From Methanomassiliicoccales archaeon (lineage in GTDB: Archaea > Thermoplasmatota > Thermoplasmata > Methanomassiliicoccales > UBA472): DNA of 15,829 bases. The stretch lies in NCBI GenBank assembly GCA_028679935.1, contig JAJRAL010000008.1:1-15829 (forward strand). Reading direction: 5' to 3'. Below, in pieces: positions 1 to 7,992 of this stretch (position 1 is the stretch's first letter; the number at the start of each line of letters is the position of its first letter). The position numbers were made by a program, and so were the translations under genes. The notes under the pieces are model-generated. The model searched no databases. It saw only the letters and a list, made by a program, of their open reading frames with translations, and had not been told where the DNA came from.

Positions 1-2
1 CC

Positions 3-1136
3 GAGACGGGTGCGAGGACGAGACGCGCCGGGCAGAACGACCTCGGCAGCTTCGTCGACGAAGGGCTCCACGTCAATCCGCACCTCTTCGGCATCGACGG
101 CTCGACCGACATCAGCGGCGCAGGGACGACCTACTCGGTCGCAAAGCACCTCACGACGAACAACGTCGACCTGCTGCCCCTCGCCATCGTCGGGGCGGTG
201 GGCGACCTGCAGGACTCGGCCACCTGCCGTCTCAGGGGGCTCAACCATTCGCTCGTCGAGAAAGGCGTCTCGGAGGGAATGCTCAGGGCGACGAGGGACA
301 TCAGGATCTTCGGCAGGGAGACGAGGCCGGTCGCGCGCATGCTGCAGTACTCGACCGACCCGATGCTGCCCGGCCTGACCAACAACGAGGACGCGTGCAA
401 TTCGTTCCTCCTAGAGCTGGGCATAGACCTCAAGGAAGAGGAGAAGTGGAGATGCTGGGTCGACCTATCTACGGAGGAACGGAGGACGATCTGCTCCGCC
501 CTCGCCGAGCTTCTACTCGACAATCGGCTCGGCCCTTCCTCGGTGAGGCGCCTCATCGGCGACGTATACACGCTCGAGAAGGAGCGACCGGGAACGGAGC
601 TCCACGACGCCAAGGAGTACTCGACGCTGCTCAACGCCTGCGGCCGGTACATGAAGGCGGAGATCGGGCTGGACATCTGCCGCGGCGACCGGGGGGATTC
701 ATACAGCGCGGGGAAGACGCTGCTGGCGAACCACCGCGGGAACCTGGCGGAGGCGATCTCCCTGGTGCGCGACCTCGGCGTCCATAGGAGGCAGCACCTG
801 CAGTGGTTCCACGGCCGGGACGACATACTCGACAGCATCGTCGGCATCGTCGCCGGCATGGTGCTCGGTTCCGGGGAGGTTGTCGCCGACGTCCCGATCA
901 TCGCGTTCGCCTACTCGGAGGACGAGAAGGTGAAGGTGTCCGCGCGGGGGACGAGGGCGATGGTCGATTCGGGATTGGACCTCGCCTACGCGATCAAGAA
1001 GGCCTCGGAGAAGGTCGGCGGGACCGGTGGCGGGCACAACATCGCCGCCGGCGCGACGATCGGAATGGGCAAGGAAGAGGAGTTCCTCGACGCCATCGAG
1101 GCGATCATCCAGGCGCAGATGTCGCCTAGCGGATGA
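3..1136 (+). CDS. RecJ-like DHH/DHHA1 phosphoesterase, C-terminal part (5' end outside window)
   Basis: The reading frame is open from base 3 to the TGA at 1134-1136 (377 residues), so the gene starts upstream of the window; the GTG at 198 is internal. The first part reads through LGSFVDEGLHVNPHLFGIDG and SGAGTTYSVAKHL, typical of the end of a DHH domain in archaeal RecJ-like proteins; the DHH motif itself must lie just upstream. The C-terminus carries the DHHA1 signature GGGHNIAAGATI at bases 1026-1061. Family members are Mn/Mg-dependent phosphoesterases, often single-strand-specific nucleases. Archaeal relatives include the replisome-associated nuclease GAN, but I cannot tell a GAN from another RecJ-like enzyme. 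The stop overlaps the convergent OTCase gene by 11 bp. The family is well supported; the substrate is unknown. Confidence 0.85.
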   Translation, partial: ETGARTRRAGQNDLGSFVDEGLHVNPHLFGIDGSTDISGAGTTYSVAKHLTTNNVDLLPLAIVGAVGDLQDSATCRLRGLNHSLVEKGVSEGMLRATRDIRIFGRETRPVARMLQYSTDPMLPGLTNNEDACNSFLLELGIDLKEEEKWRCWVDLSTEERRTICSALAELLLDNRLGPSSVRRLIGDVYTLEKERPGTELHDAKEYSTLLNACGRYMKAEIGLDICRGDRGDSYSAGKTLLANHRGNLAEAISLVRDLGVHRRQHLQWFHGRDDILDSIVGIVAGMVLGSGEVVADVPIIAFAYSEDEKVKVSARGTRAMVDSGLDLAYAIKKASEKVGGTGGGHNIAAGATIGMGKEEEFLDAIEAIIQAQMSPSG

Positions 1137-2037
1137 GCATCAGCAGGACCGCCTTCTCGGTGTGCAGGCGGTTCTCCGCTTGCTCGAAGACGACCGACTG
1201 CGGCCCGTCGATGACGTCTGCCGTGATCTCCATGCCGCGGTGGGCGGGCAGGCAGTGCATGACTATGGCGTCGTCATTTGCCTTCTTCAGCAGTTCCGAG
1301 TTGATCTGATAGGGCTTGAAGAGCTTCTCCCGGCGCTTCGTCTCCTCCTCTTGTCCCATCGATACCCAGACGTCGGTGTAGAGCACGTCGGCGCCGCTCG
1401 CCGCGACGGTCGGTTGCTGGACGACGCTCACCTTGCTACCTGTCTTCTTCGCGATCTTCTTCGCCTCGGTGACGAACGATGGCTTGGGTTCGTACCCCTC
1501 CGGGCAGGCGGCAGCGAAGTCCATGCCCACGATCGCCGCTCCGAGCATCAGCGAGTTGCAGACGTTGTTCCCGTCGCCGACGTAGGCTAGCTTCAGCCCA
1601 TCGAACTTGTCCTTCTGCTCCTTGATCGTCATCAGGTCGGCAAGCGTCTGGCAGGGATGCTCCACGTCGTCCAGGCCGTTGATCACCGGGATGCTCGCGT
1701 TGGTCGCGAGCTCCTTCATGAACTCGTGGTTGAAGGCGCGGTACATGATCGCGTCGACATAGCGGGAGAGCACCCTCGCGGTGTCGCCAATCGTCTCGCC
1801 CCGGCCCATCTGCATCTCCTTCGGACTGAGGTAGAGGGCATGGCCGCCAAGTTGCGACATCCCCGCCTCGAACGAGACGCGGGTGCGCGTGCTGGATTTC
1901 TCGAAAATCATCGCCAGTGTCTTGCCCTTCAGGGGCTCGCGGCTTCTGAGCGCCCCTCCCTTCAGGCGCATCGCCGAATCGAGGAGGTCCTCCAGGTCGT
2001 CCTTCACGTCAAGGATCGAGATCAGATCGAGCTTCAT
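1126..2037 (-). CDS. argF: Ornithine carbamoyltransferase
   Basis: A 303-residue cytosolic enzyme that makes citrulline from ornithine and carbamoyl phosphate in arginine biosynthesis. All family signatures are visible: the carbamoyl-phosphate loop SSTRTR (residues 48-53), HPCQ (127-130) and the ornithine-binding HCLPAHRG (261-268) with its cysteine. The length is normal for anabolic OTCases. The ATG at 2035-2037 is chosen because a TATA box lies about 35 bases upstream, predicting a leader of about 9 bases without a Shine-Dalgarno sequence. The gene stands alone: no other arginine gene is in the window, and its 3' end overlaps the RecJ-like gene by 11 bp. I am confident in the call; aspartate carbamoyltransferase is excluded by the HCLP motif. 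Confidence 0.96.
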   Translation of the reverse strand: MKLDLISILDVKDDLEDLLDSAMRLKGGALRSREPLKGKTLAMIFEKSSTRTRVSFEAGMSQLGGHALYLSPKEMQMGRGETIGDTARVLSRYVDAIMYRAFNHEFMKELATNASIPVINGLDDVEHPCQTLADLMTIKEQKDKFDGLKLAYVGDGNNVCNSLMLGAAIVGMDFAAACPEGYEPKPSFVTEAKKIAKKTGSKVSVVQQPTVAASGADVLYTDVWVSMGQEEETKRREKLFKPYQINSELLKKANDDAIVMHCLPAHRGMEITADVIDGPQSVVFEQAENRLHTEKAVLLMLIR

Positions 2038-2067
2038 AGGAATCAGTTGAAAATGTGTCGCCGTATG

Positions 2068-2076
2068 CTTATATTG
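2068..2076 (-). promoter_or_regulatory. TATA box of argF
   Basis: The minus strand reads CAATATAAG, centred about 35 bases before the argF ATG. With normal archaeal spacing (about 26 bases from TATA centre to start site), transcription would begin near 2046. The plus strand also reads TTATATT here, so it might serve both directions. Confidence 0.6.
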
Positions 2077-2209
2077 TACCCTATCGGACAGGCGGCGGCG
2101 TCGTTTATGAACTCCAGACAGTGGATTGAGGAACCTGGGGATCGGAGGCTCGTCTGCCTTTCAGAGCCCGATCGATGGGACACAGATGATTTAGCGAATC
2201 GGTACCATC

Positions 2210-2215
2210 AGGTGA
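2210..2215 (+). promoter_or_regulatory. Shine-Dalgarno site of the oxidoreductase gene
   Basis: AGGTGA, complementary to the archaeal 16S rRNA 3' end, lies 7 bases before the ATG at 2223 and fixes that start. This gene therefore has a real leader, unlike several neighbours. The best upstream TATA candidates are TTATATT at 2069-2075 and TTTATGA near 2104; I cannot choose between them. Confidence 0.6.
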
Positions 2216-2222
2216 CGATACG

Positions 2223-3722
2223 ATGGCCCGCAAGTCGATGATAGTGATCGGGGCCGGCATCGCCGGGCTCTCCACGGGATGCTACGCCCGGATGAACGGC
2301 TACGACGTCGAGCTGTTCGAGCGCCACGACAAGCCCGGCGGCTCGTGCACGTCGTGGAACAGGAAGGGGTACACCTTCGATCACTGCATCCACAACCTGA
2401 GCGGGACGGCGCCGGACTCGGCCATCCGCTACATCTGGGACGAGCTAGGCGGGCTTAGAGGGACGGAGAGCCTCGCCTTCGGGGAGATCGTGCAGCTGGA
2501 GGATCAGAAGGGGCATCGAGTTGACGTGGTCTCGGACCTCGACGCCCTGGAAGAGGGGATGTCGGAGGCGGCCCCGGCGGACAAGGAGCTCGTCCACGAG
2601 TACGTCGAGGCGACGCGGAGAATGCAGGGGTTCGACGTCCTCACGTTCATCGTCGGAGGGGGTCGGTTCTCCATGCTCAAGATGCTGCCGAAGCTCGGCC
2701 TGGTACGCAGGTGGGGCCCGGTGACGGCAGCGCAATACTCCGACCGGTTCCAGGATGATTTTCTGCGCCGCGCCTTCAGGCACGTCCAGTACGGCATGCC
2801 TGGCACACCGATGCTGGTGCACATCGGGATGCTCGCCAACGTCTCCATCGGGGACGCGGGCTGGCCGCTCGGCGGCTCGATGGCGCTCTCCCGCAACATC
2901 GAAAGGCGGTTCGTCGAGCTCGGCGGTAAGGCGAGCTACGGGTCCGGCGTGGAGAAGGTGCTGACCAAGGACGACAAGGCCGTCGGGGTGAGGCTGATCG
3001 ATGGCACCGAGCACTTCGCGGACATCGTGGTCTCGGCCGCGGACGGCCACAACACGATCTACGGCATGCTGGACGGCAAGTACACCAACGAGACGATCCG
3101 ATCCTATTATCACGAGTGGGTCACCGAGGAACAGGACTTCGGGCTCGAGGTCTTCTTCGGCGTCGCGAGGGACCTGGACTCGGAGCCGCACGCGATCTGC
3201 ATCCTTCTCGATGAGCCCCTCGTCATCGAGGGCCGCGAGTTCGAGAAGCTCGACCTGGAGGTATTCGCCTCGCGCATGGGGGTGGCGCCGAAAGGCAAGG
3301 CGGTGATCAAGGCCACCTTCGCATCGTCATACGATTACTGGAAAGCGATGAAGGAGAAGGGAGCGGAGGCCTACGACGCGAAGAAGACGAGCGTCGCCGA
3401 GGCGGTGCTCGCGGAGCTGGAGAAGCGCTTCCCCGGCCTGAGGGCGCAGGTCGAGGCGAAGGACGTCGTCACTCCGATCACGTCGGAGCGCTACCTCGGC
3501 GCGTACCGCGGCCTGCAGGCGTGGCCGGCGAGGATCGACATGAAGCAACTGCTGAAGGAGGGCGTCTCCCCGACGCTCCCCGGGCTGCGCGATTTCTACA
3601 TGGTCGGGCAGTACGCGCAGGGCATGATCGGGCTGATCACCGTTGCCGCGGGCGGACGGAAGATCGTCAGGCGCATCTGCAAGGAGGACAAGAGGCGCTT
3701 CCAGACCACCAAAGCGCAGTGA
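2223..3722 (+). CDS. FAD-dependent oxidoreductase of the phytoene desaturase / retinol saturase (CrtI/RetSat, COG1233) family
   Basis: A 499-residue protein. The N-terminus has the dinucleotide-binding fold: GAGIAG at residues 10-15, an acidic residue closing the second strand (VELFER), then PGGSCTSW. The C-terminal segment YMVGQYAQGMIGLITVAAGG is the second FAD-contact motif of this family. Members desaturate, saturate or isomerise isoprenoid and polyene chains, usually at the membrane. There is no transmembrane segment or signal peptide, and the hydrophobic stretches fit the substrate domain. The start is set by a good Shine-Dalgarno sequence 7 bases upstream. No isoprenoid or carotenoid gene is nearby, so the substrate cannot be inferred. 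It is not the separate geranylgeranyl reductase family used for archaeal lipid saturation. Family assignment is strong; function is open. Confidence 0.8.
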   Translation: MARKSMIVIGAGIAGLSTGCYARMNGYDVELFERHDKPGGSCTSWNRKGYTFDHCIHNLSGTAPDSAIRYIWDELGGLRGTESLAFGEIVQLEDQKGHRVDVVSDLDALEEGMSEAAPADKELVHEYVEATRRMQGFDVLTFIVGGGRFSMLKMLPKLGLVRRWGPVTAAQYSDRFQDDFLRRAFRHVQYGMPGTPMLVHIGMLANVSIGDAGWPLGGSMALSRNIERRFVELGGKASYGSGVEKVLTKDDKAVGVRLIDGTEHFADIVVSAADGHNTIYGMLDGKYTNETIRSYYHEWVTEEQDFGLEVFFGVARDLDSEPHAICILLDEPLVIEGREFEKLDLEVFASRMGVAPKGKAVIKATFASSYDYWKAMKEKGAEAYDAKKTSVAEAVLAELEKRFPGLRAQVEAKDVVTPITSERYLGAYRGLQAWPARIDMKQLLKEGVSPTLPGLRDFYMVGQYAQGMIGLITVAAGGRKIVRRICKEDKRRFQTTKAQ

Positions 3723-3746
3723 GCCACGTCCCCAGGCCCTAGAAGG

Positions 3747-3754
3747 TTTTATTA
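3747..3754 (+). promoter_or_regulatory. TATA box of tRNA-His
   Basis: TTTTATTA preceded by AGAAGG, a BRE-like purine stretch, lies about 33 bases before the tRNA 5' end and predicts a start near 3777. The 3723-3783 gap holds only this promoter. A very similar element (GAAAGGTTTATTATT) precedes rtcB. Confidence 0.65.
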
Positions 3755-3783
3755 CCCTCGAAGCGTTCAGAGCATTTCCACAT

Positions 3784-3858
3784 GGCCGGGATGGGGTAGC
3801 CTGGTTATCCTGTGGGACTGTGGATCCCTAGACCCGAGTTCAAATCTCGGTCCCGGCC
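3784..3858 (+). tRNA. tRNA-His (anticodon GTG)
   Basis: The acceptor stem 3785-3791 pairs perfectly with 3851-3857. The T arm is CCGAG, loop TTCAAAT, CTCGG (3834-3850). The anticodon loop CTGTGGA (3818-3824) has GTG at 3820-3822. G at 3784 opposite C at 3858 is the G-1:C73 pair that identifies histidine tRNA, here encoded in the DNA. CCA is not encoded. There is no intron. The top pair of the anticodon stem (3813 with 3829) is T.T, so that stem has four canonical pairs, and the D stem is also weak at one end. The 3' 19 bases are overlapped on the other strand by the DUF835 gene. Confidence 0.93.
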
Positions 3859-5030
3859 CCTCTCCCTGGCCTTACGACCTCGAACTCACGTTCGAACATC
3901 GACCTCCTCCTCTCGTCCAGCGTTTCGGGGTCGATGGCGATGATCAGCTTTCCGCCCGAGACTATCACCTCGTCGCGCAGGCCCTCGGCCATCTTGAGCA
4001 CCTTCTCCGGAGCATTCTCGGTCAGCAGATATTCGAGGCCCTCGATCATCACCGTGCCGGTCGGGTTGCGGTGCAGGAACTCCGTCACGGTGTGCTGCAG
4101 GATGCCGATGTTCGTCGGATCGATCCTGTCCGGTCCGGCCTGGGTCGCGAGCCACAGGATCGCGGAGTCCCCGACATCGTACGTCGAGCGGATTGTATCG
4201 GGATGGGTGCGGACGACGATCAGCGCGGGAACCCCGAGATCGACGCTCTCGCGAAGCACCTCGAACGCCTGGTCCGGTGTCTTGCCCTCGACCAGGAGCG
4301 CGCTCGGCTTGCTCTGCTTGCCCGCGGAACCCTCCCCGCCGAGCAGCTGCGGGAGCCTCGGCCCGAAGAGCATCGCGTAGGCCAAGATGATGCCGAATAT
4401 CAGAAAGCCGGGGGATAGGAGACGGGGGATCGTCACCTGGATCGGCGACGCATTCACAATCACCACGCCCGCGCCATACAGCACCGGCGAGACGACGGCG
4501 ACGGCGATGAGGGTGCACTGCCTCCTGATGGTCTTGTCCGTGGTGGAGAGGCAGACCTTGGTCAGCATGTACACCGTCACGGCGATGTATCCGATGACGA
4601 ACACGGCGAGGGTGTATCCCGCCCACTGGAGCGGGACGTTCCATCCATAGTAGTCCAGGTCGACGGTGGTGATCGCGTCCGCCGGGATGTAGGCGGAGAG
4701 GAGGGCGATGATCGCGAACTCGAGCTTGTTCCTCGAGAACCAGCCGCTGTACCTCTCGTAGGGCAGCAGCGACGCCATATACAGGACGCCGGCGAAGATG
4801 ATGACGATGCAGAAGAATAGCAGCCTCTCCAGGACGATCGCCGTCTGTGCGTCCGGCGCGGTCGAGGCGAAGTAGTCGACGAAGCCAGTGAACGCGAAGA
4901 GGGCGCTGATGAGAAGGAAGAGCCTCGCCGCCGCCGAGCGGCGGTTCACCAGGTAGATGAAGAGACCGAGGAAGAAGATCGCCAGCCCGGAAGCCGGCGA
5001 AATGACCGAGATCTGCGCCCCTTCCAGCAT
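3840..5030 (-). CDS. Seven-transmembrane protein with C-terminal DUF835 domain
   Basis: A 396-residue protein. Seven hydrophobic helices fill residues 1-225 (roughly 10-29, 34-55, 65-88, 102-122, 134-157, 173-194, 203-224), an arrangement like the 7TM sensor modules of prokaryotic histidine kinases. A cytosolic part follows: residues about 240-385 match DUF835, with MIEGLEYLL, GLRDEVIVSGGKLIIAIDPETLDE and a final EREFEVV. DUF835 is a domain of unknown function common in Thermoplasmatota and related archaea, often attached to sensor modules, so a membrane signalling role is an inference. The ATG has GGAGGG six to seven bases upstream. The final residues AGTEI and the stop are encoded antisense to the T arm and acceptor of tRNA-His, so the two genes converge and overlap by 19 bp. 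Confidence 0.8.
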   Translation of the reverse strand: MLEGAQISVISPASGLAIFFLGLFIYLVNRRSAAARLFLLISALFAFTGFVDYFASTAPDAQTAIVLERLLFFCIVIIFAGVLYMASLLPYERYSGWFSRNKLEFAIIALLSAYIPADAITTVDLDYYGWNVPLQWAGYTLAVFVIGYIAVTVYMLTKVCLSTTDKTIRRQCTLIAVAVVSPVLYGAGVVIVNASPIQVTIPRLLSPGFLIFGIILAYAMLFGPRLPQLLGGEGSAGKQSKPSALLVEGKTPDQAFEVLRESVDLGVPALIVVRTHPDTIRSTYDVGDSAILWLATQAGPDRIDPTNIGILQHTVTEFLHRNPTGTVMIEGLEYLLTENAPEKVLKMAEGLRDEVIVSGGKLIIAIDPETLDERRRSMFEREFEVVRPGRGAGTEI

Positions 5031-5057
5031 CCTATCGTCCCTCCAACGCGACGCGAG

Positions 5058-5067
5058 CCTATATTCC
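5058..5067 (-). promoter_or_regulatory. TATA-like box of the DUF835 gene
   Basis: The minus strand reads GGAATATAGG about 33 bases before the ATG. Normal spacing would start the transcript at about 5037, almost on top of the GGAGGG at 5039-5044. Either the start is a few bases further upstream or another promoter is used, so this is a weaker call than the others. Confidence 0.4.
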
Positions 5068-5110
5068 TTCGCGCCAGGTCGCGATCCGCCCGCTCCCGGA
5101 GCTTGAAAGG

Positions 5111-5119
5111 TTTATTATT
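5111..5119 (+). promoter_or_regulatory. TATA box of rtcB
   Basis: TTTATTATT preceded by GAAAGG. Its centre lies only about 17 bases before the ATG at 5131. Normal spacing puts the transcription start near 5140, after that ATG and about 12 bases before the TTG at 5152. This is the main reason for choosing TTG. Confidence 0.6.
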
Positions 5120-5151
5120 CCGATTGGGCAATGGGTCACGATGGTGTTCGA

Positions 5152-6606
5152 TTGACCTGGAACGGCCCGCTGAACCGTCTCGACGACTACCGCTGGGAGA
5201 TCCCGAAAAGCTACAAGGAATGCATGCGCACCACCGCGGTGATCTACGCCAACGACGCGATGATCAAGCACATCCGGGAGGATAACGCCCCGGAGCAGGC
5301 GGCGAACGTGGCCTGTCTGCCTGGCATCGTCGGCCGCTCGCTCGCCATGCCGGACATCCACTGGGGCTACGGCTTCCCGATAGGGGGCGTGGCGGCGACG
5401 GACTATGAAACGGGAGTCATTTCGCCTGGCGGGGTTGGCTTCGATATCTCATGCGGAGTCCGACTGGTCCGTACGAACCTTAGTGTCGAGGACGTGAAGC
5501 CGACGATCAAGGACCTCGTGAACCTGCTCTTCAAGAACGTCCCCGCCGGCGTCGGCTCGGAGGGGGTGACGAACATCGCAAGCGGGCAGATGGATGACAT
5601 CCTGCTCCGCGGGGCAGAATGGGCGGTCGAGAGCGGCTACGGGTGGAAGGAGGACCTCGAGGCGACCGAAGAGGTAGGACGGATGAGGGAGGCGGATCCG
5701 TCGAAGGTCTCCCGCAAGGCGAAGGAACGCGGCATCCCGCAGGTCGGCTCACTCGGCTCCGGCAACCACTTCCTAGAGGTCGACCAGGTCGACAAGATCT
5801 TCGAGCCTGAGGCGGCGAAGGCGTTCGGGCTCGATCACGTGGGACAGATCACCGTGACGGTGCACTGTGGCTCTAGGGGCTGCGGTCACCAGATTGCCAC
5901 CGATTATATCCAGATTATGGAACGATACGTCAGGGACAAGGGGATCAGTCTCCCGGATAGGCAGCTTGCCTGCGCGGAGATCGCCTCGCAGCAGGGCCGC
6001 GACTACTACGCCGCGATGTGCGCCGGGGCGAACTTCGCCATGGCTAACCGCCAGATGATACTCCACTGGGTGCGCGAGAGCTTCGAGCAGCATTTCAAGA
6101 GGTCCGCCGAGGACCTCGGCATGCACCAAGTCTACGATGTCTGCCACAACATTGCCAAGGTCGAGGAGTACGTGATCGACGGCAAGATGACCAAGGTGAT
6201 GGTGCACCGCAAGGGAGCGACGCGCTCGTTCCCTAAAGGACATCCGGAGGTCCCGGCGAAGTACCGCGCCGTGGGGCAGCCGGTCATCATCCCGGGCGAC
6301 ATGGGCACCGGCTCCTACGTCCTGATCGGGACGGAGCAGGTCATGCGCGAGGCGTTCGGTTCGACCTGCCACGGGGCGGGGAGGATGATGTCCCGAGCCG
6401 CGGCGACGCGCAAGTACACCGTTCAGGACATCCGCCAGGAGATGGAGCGGAGGGGCATCTACCTCAAGGCGCAGACAAAGGACGGCATCCTGGAGGAGGC
6501 TCCAGGTGCGTACAAGGACATCGAAGACGTTGTCGCCGTCGTGAAGGGAGCGGGGCTCTCGCTCCCGGTCGCCAGGCTGAGGCCGATCGGAGTGATGAAG
6601 GGGTAG
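5152..6606 (+). CDS. rtcB: RNA-splicing ligase RtcB (3'-phosphate / 5'-hydroxyl RNA ligase)
   Basis: RtcB joins tRNA exon halves after intron removal and repairs RNA with 2',3'-cyclic phosphate ends, using GTP and Mn2+. From the TTG at 5152 the protein has 484 residues. The catalytic set is complete: D98 and C101 in GGVGFDISCG, H206 in GNHFLE, H238 in HCGSRG, H332 in CHN, and H407 in CHGAGRMMSR, the guanylylated histidine. Relative to the Pyrococcus horikoshii enzyme (481 residues; D95, C98, H203, H234, H329, H404) the offset is a steady 3-4 residues, which fits the TTG start. The upstream ATG at 5131 would add seven residues but sits too close to the TATA box. GGTG at 5143-5146 is a weak Shine-Dalgarno site. 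Function is near certain; the start is likely. Confidence 0.95.
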   Translation: MTWNGPLNRLDDYRWEIPKSYKECMRTTAVIYANDAMIKHIREDNAPEQAANVACLPGIVGRSLAMPDIHWGYGFPIGGVAATDYETGVISPGGVGFDISCGVRLVRTNLSVEDVKPTIKDLVNLLFKNVPAGVGSEGVTNIASGQMDDILLRGAEWAVESGYGWKEDLEATEEVGRMREADPSKVSRKAKERGIPQVGSLGSGNHFLEVDQVDKIFEPEAAKAFGLDHVGQITVTVHCGSRGCGHQIATDYIQIMERYVRDKGISLPDRQLACAEIASQQGRDYYAAMCAGANFAMANRQMILHWVRESFEQHFKRSAEDLGMHQVYDVCHNIAKVEEYVIDGKMTKVMVHRKGATRSFPKGHPEVPAKYRAVGQPVIIPGDMGTGSYVLIGTEQVMREAFGSTCHGAGRMMSRAAATRKYTVQDIRQEMERRGIYLKAQTKDGILEEAPGAYKDIEDVVAVVKGAGLSLPVARLRPIGVMKG

Positions 6607-6649
6607 GACTCAATTCGGAATCTGAGAGCCACGTATATCGGGAAGCGTC

Positions 6650-7963
6650 TCATGTGCCGAGCGCCCTCGATGCGGCGCGAGCGACTTCCTCCCTCTTCTC
6701 CTTCGGGCAGGAGACCATGACCGCCCACTCGAAGACGCTCCTCGACTGCAGCGCCTTCGCGAGCGGCGAGTACCTCGAGAGCGGCCTGATCCGGTCGTCC
6801 TCCAGGATCCTGACCTCGGTCTTGTCGATCCTCGGCTCGGAGATCAGCAGCTCGCGCTCGGGCATGTCGATGATGACCTCGGAGACGTGGACGCCGGCCC
6901 TCGCCGCGATGTCTTCCTCCATCGCCTTTCTCTTCGAATACTCGGAGAGATCCGCGAGCCTCTTCTCCGCCGCCTCGTCGAGGTCGGTCATCGCTATCGA
7001 GAAAGCGCGCTTGTAAAGCTCGCGGTACTTGAGGCGGAGCATGAGCCTAGCCGGATAGCCGCCCTGCGCCGTCAGCTTCTCCGTCAGGCTGCCGTCGTTC
7101 TCCTTGTGCAGGTTCTCGAGGGTCTTGCGGTCGGACATCTCGACGGCCTTGCAGAGCATCATCTCGGCGATGCGCACGGTCTTGTGAAAGTAGACGGAGG
7201 AGTACATCAGCGCCCTCGCGACGATCAGCCCTTCGACCGCCGTCACGCCCCTCCTGTCGACGACCAGGTCCCCGTGATGGACCGCGACGGTCTGCATCAG
7301 CCGAGCGAGGTCAATCGCTCCGTGGGCGACGCCGGTGTAGTGCGCATCGCGAAGCAGGTAGTCCATCTGGTCGACGTCGACCGGCCCGTGGATCATCTGG
7401 CTCAGGTAGGTGCGATGCGAGAAGTGCGCCTGCCCCTTCTCCACGTCGAGCAGCCTCTGATCGGATTGCTGCTGAGAGCGAGGCGAGACGACTATCTCGG
7501 CGACCTCCTCCGGGTCGATGCCGTTGGCGTCGAGCACCTCGCGGATCGTCCTCGTGTCCGAGAGCGCCTTCTTCTCCGTCGCAGAGAGGCATCTCTTCTC
7601 TCCCAAGATCAGCTCCCTTCCGACGAGCATGTGGTCGACATCTAGTTTCTCCGCCATGACCTCCTCGAGACTGTGCGAGAAGGGAGCGTGGCCGACGTCG
7701 TGCACCAAGGCCGCTGCCCTAACGAGCTCGCTCTCGTCCTCGTCGAGCCCGAGCGCCGATGCCATCCGCGTCGCGATGTGGAACGTGCCGAGGGAGTGCT
7801 CGAGGCGGGTATGATGCGCGCCGGGGAATACGAGGTACGCCAGGCCGAGCTGGTGTATGCCGTGCAGGCGCTGCACCTCCGGCCGGCCGAGCAGCTCGAG
7901 GAAGACGCCCTCGACCTTCACACTGCCGTGCACGCTGTCGTGTATGACCTTGAAGTCTGGCAA
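6650..7963 (-). CDS. HD-domain phosphohydrolase (COG1078, dGTPase/SAMHD1-like superfamily)
   Basis: A 437-residue protein from the TTG at 7963. The first residues PDFKVIHDSVHGSVKVEG match how this family begins. The metal-binding HD set is visible: HTRLEHSLGT (H56), VHDVGHAPFSH (H88, D89) and DVDQMDYLLRD (about 197-206). Family members hydrolyse phosphoesters, and relatives cleave dNTPs to nucleosides and triphosphate; the substrate of this protein cannot be read from sequence. The frame stays open to another TTG at 8005, but a good TATA box (ATAAATATC, 7984-7992) lies inside that extension and predicts a transcript starting at about 7963, so a leaderless TTG start is preferred. It converges with rtcB, leaving 43 bases in which I see nothing notable, and follows sepF on the same strand, which may also read through. 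Confidence 0.85.
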   Translation of the reverse strand: MPDFKVIHDSVHGSVKVEGVFLELLGRPEVQRLHGIHQLGLAYLVFPGAHHTRLEHSLGTFHIATRMASALGLDEDESELVRAAALVHDVGHAPFSHSLEEVMAEKLDVDHMLVGRELILGEKRCLSATEKKALSDTRTIREVLDANGIDPEEVAEIVVSPRSQQQSDQRLLDVEKGQAHFSHRTYLSQMIHGPVDVDQMDYLLRDAHYTGVAHGAIDLARLMQTVAVHHGDLVVDRRGVTAVEGLIVARALMYSSVYFHKTVRIAEMMLCKAVEMSDRKTLENLHKENDGSLTEKLTAQGGYPARLMLRLKYRELYKRAFSIAMTDLDEAAEKRLADLSEYSKRKAMEEDIAARAGVHVSEVIIDMPERELLISEPRIDKTEVRILEDDRIRPLSRYSPLAKALQSRSVFEWAVMVSCPKEKREEVARAASRALGT

Positions 7964-7983
7964 CGGATGAGGATGGGCCAGGC

Positions 7984-7992
7984 GATATTTAT
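7984..7992 (-). promoter_or_regulatory. TATA box of the HD-domain gene
   Basis: ATAAATATC on the minus strand. Its centre is about 26 bases from the TTG at 7963, so the transcript would begin at or within a base or two of that codon. The rest of the sepF-HD gap (7964-8069) shows no other feature. Confidence 0.55.

Noticed and set aside
198..200. GTG as the start of the RecJ-like gene
   Set aside because: The frame is open to the window edge and the upstream residues match the family, so the GTG is internal.
2445..3191. Open frame (248 codons) antisense to the FAD oxidoreductase
   Set aside because: Same shadow effect; no motif, no promoter or ribosome site, while the opposite strand has a clear flavoprotein.
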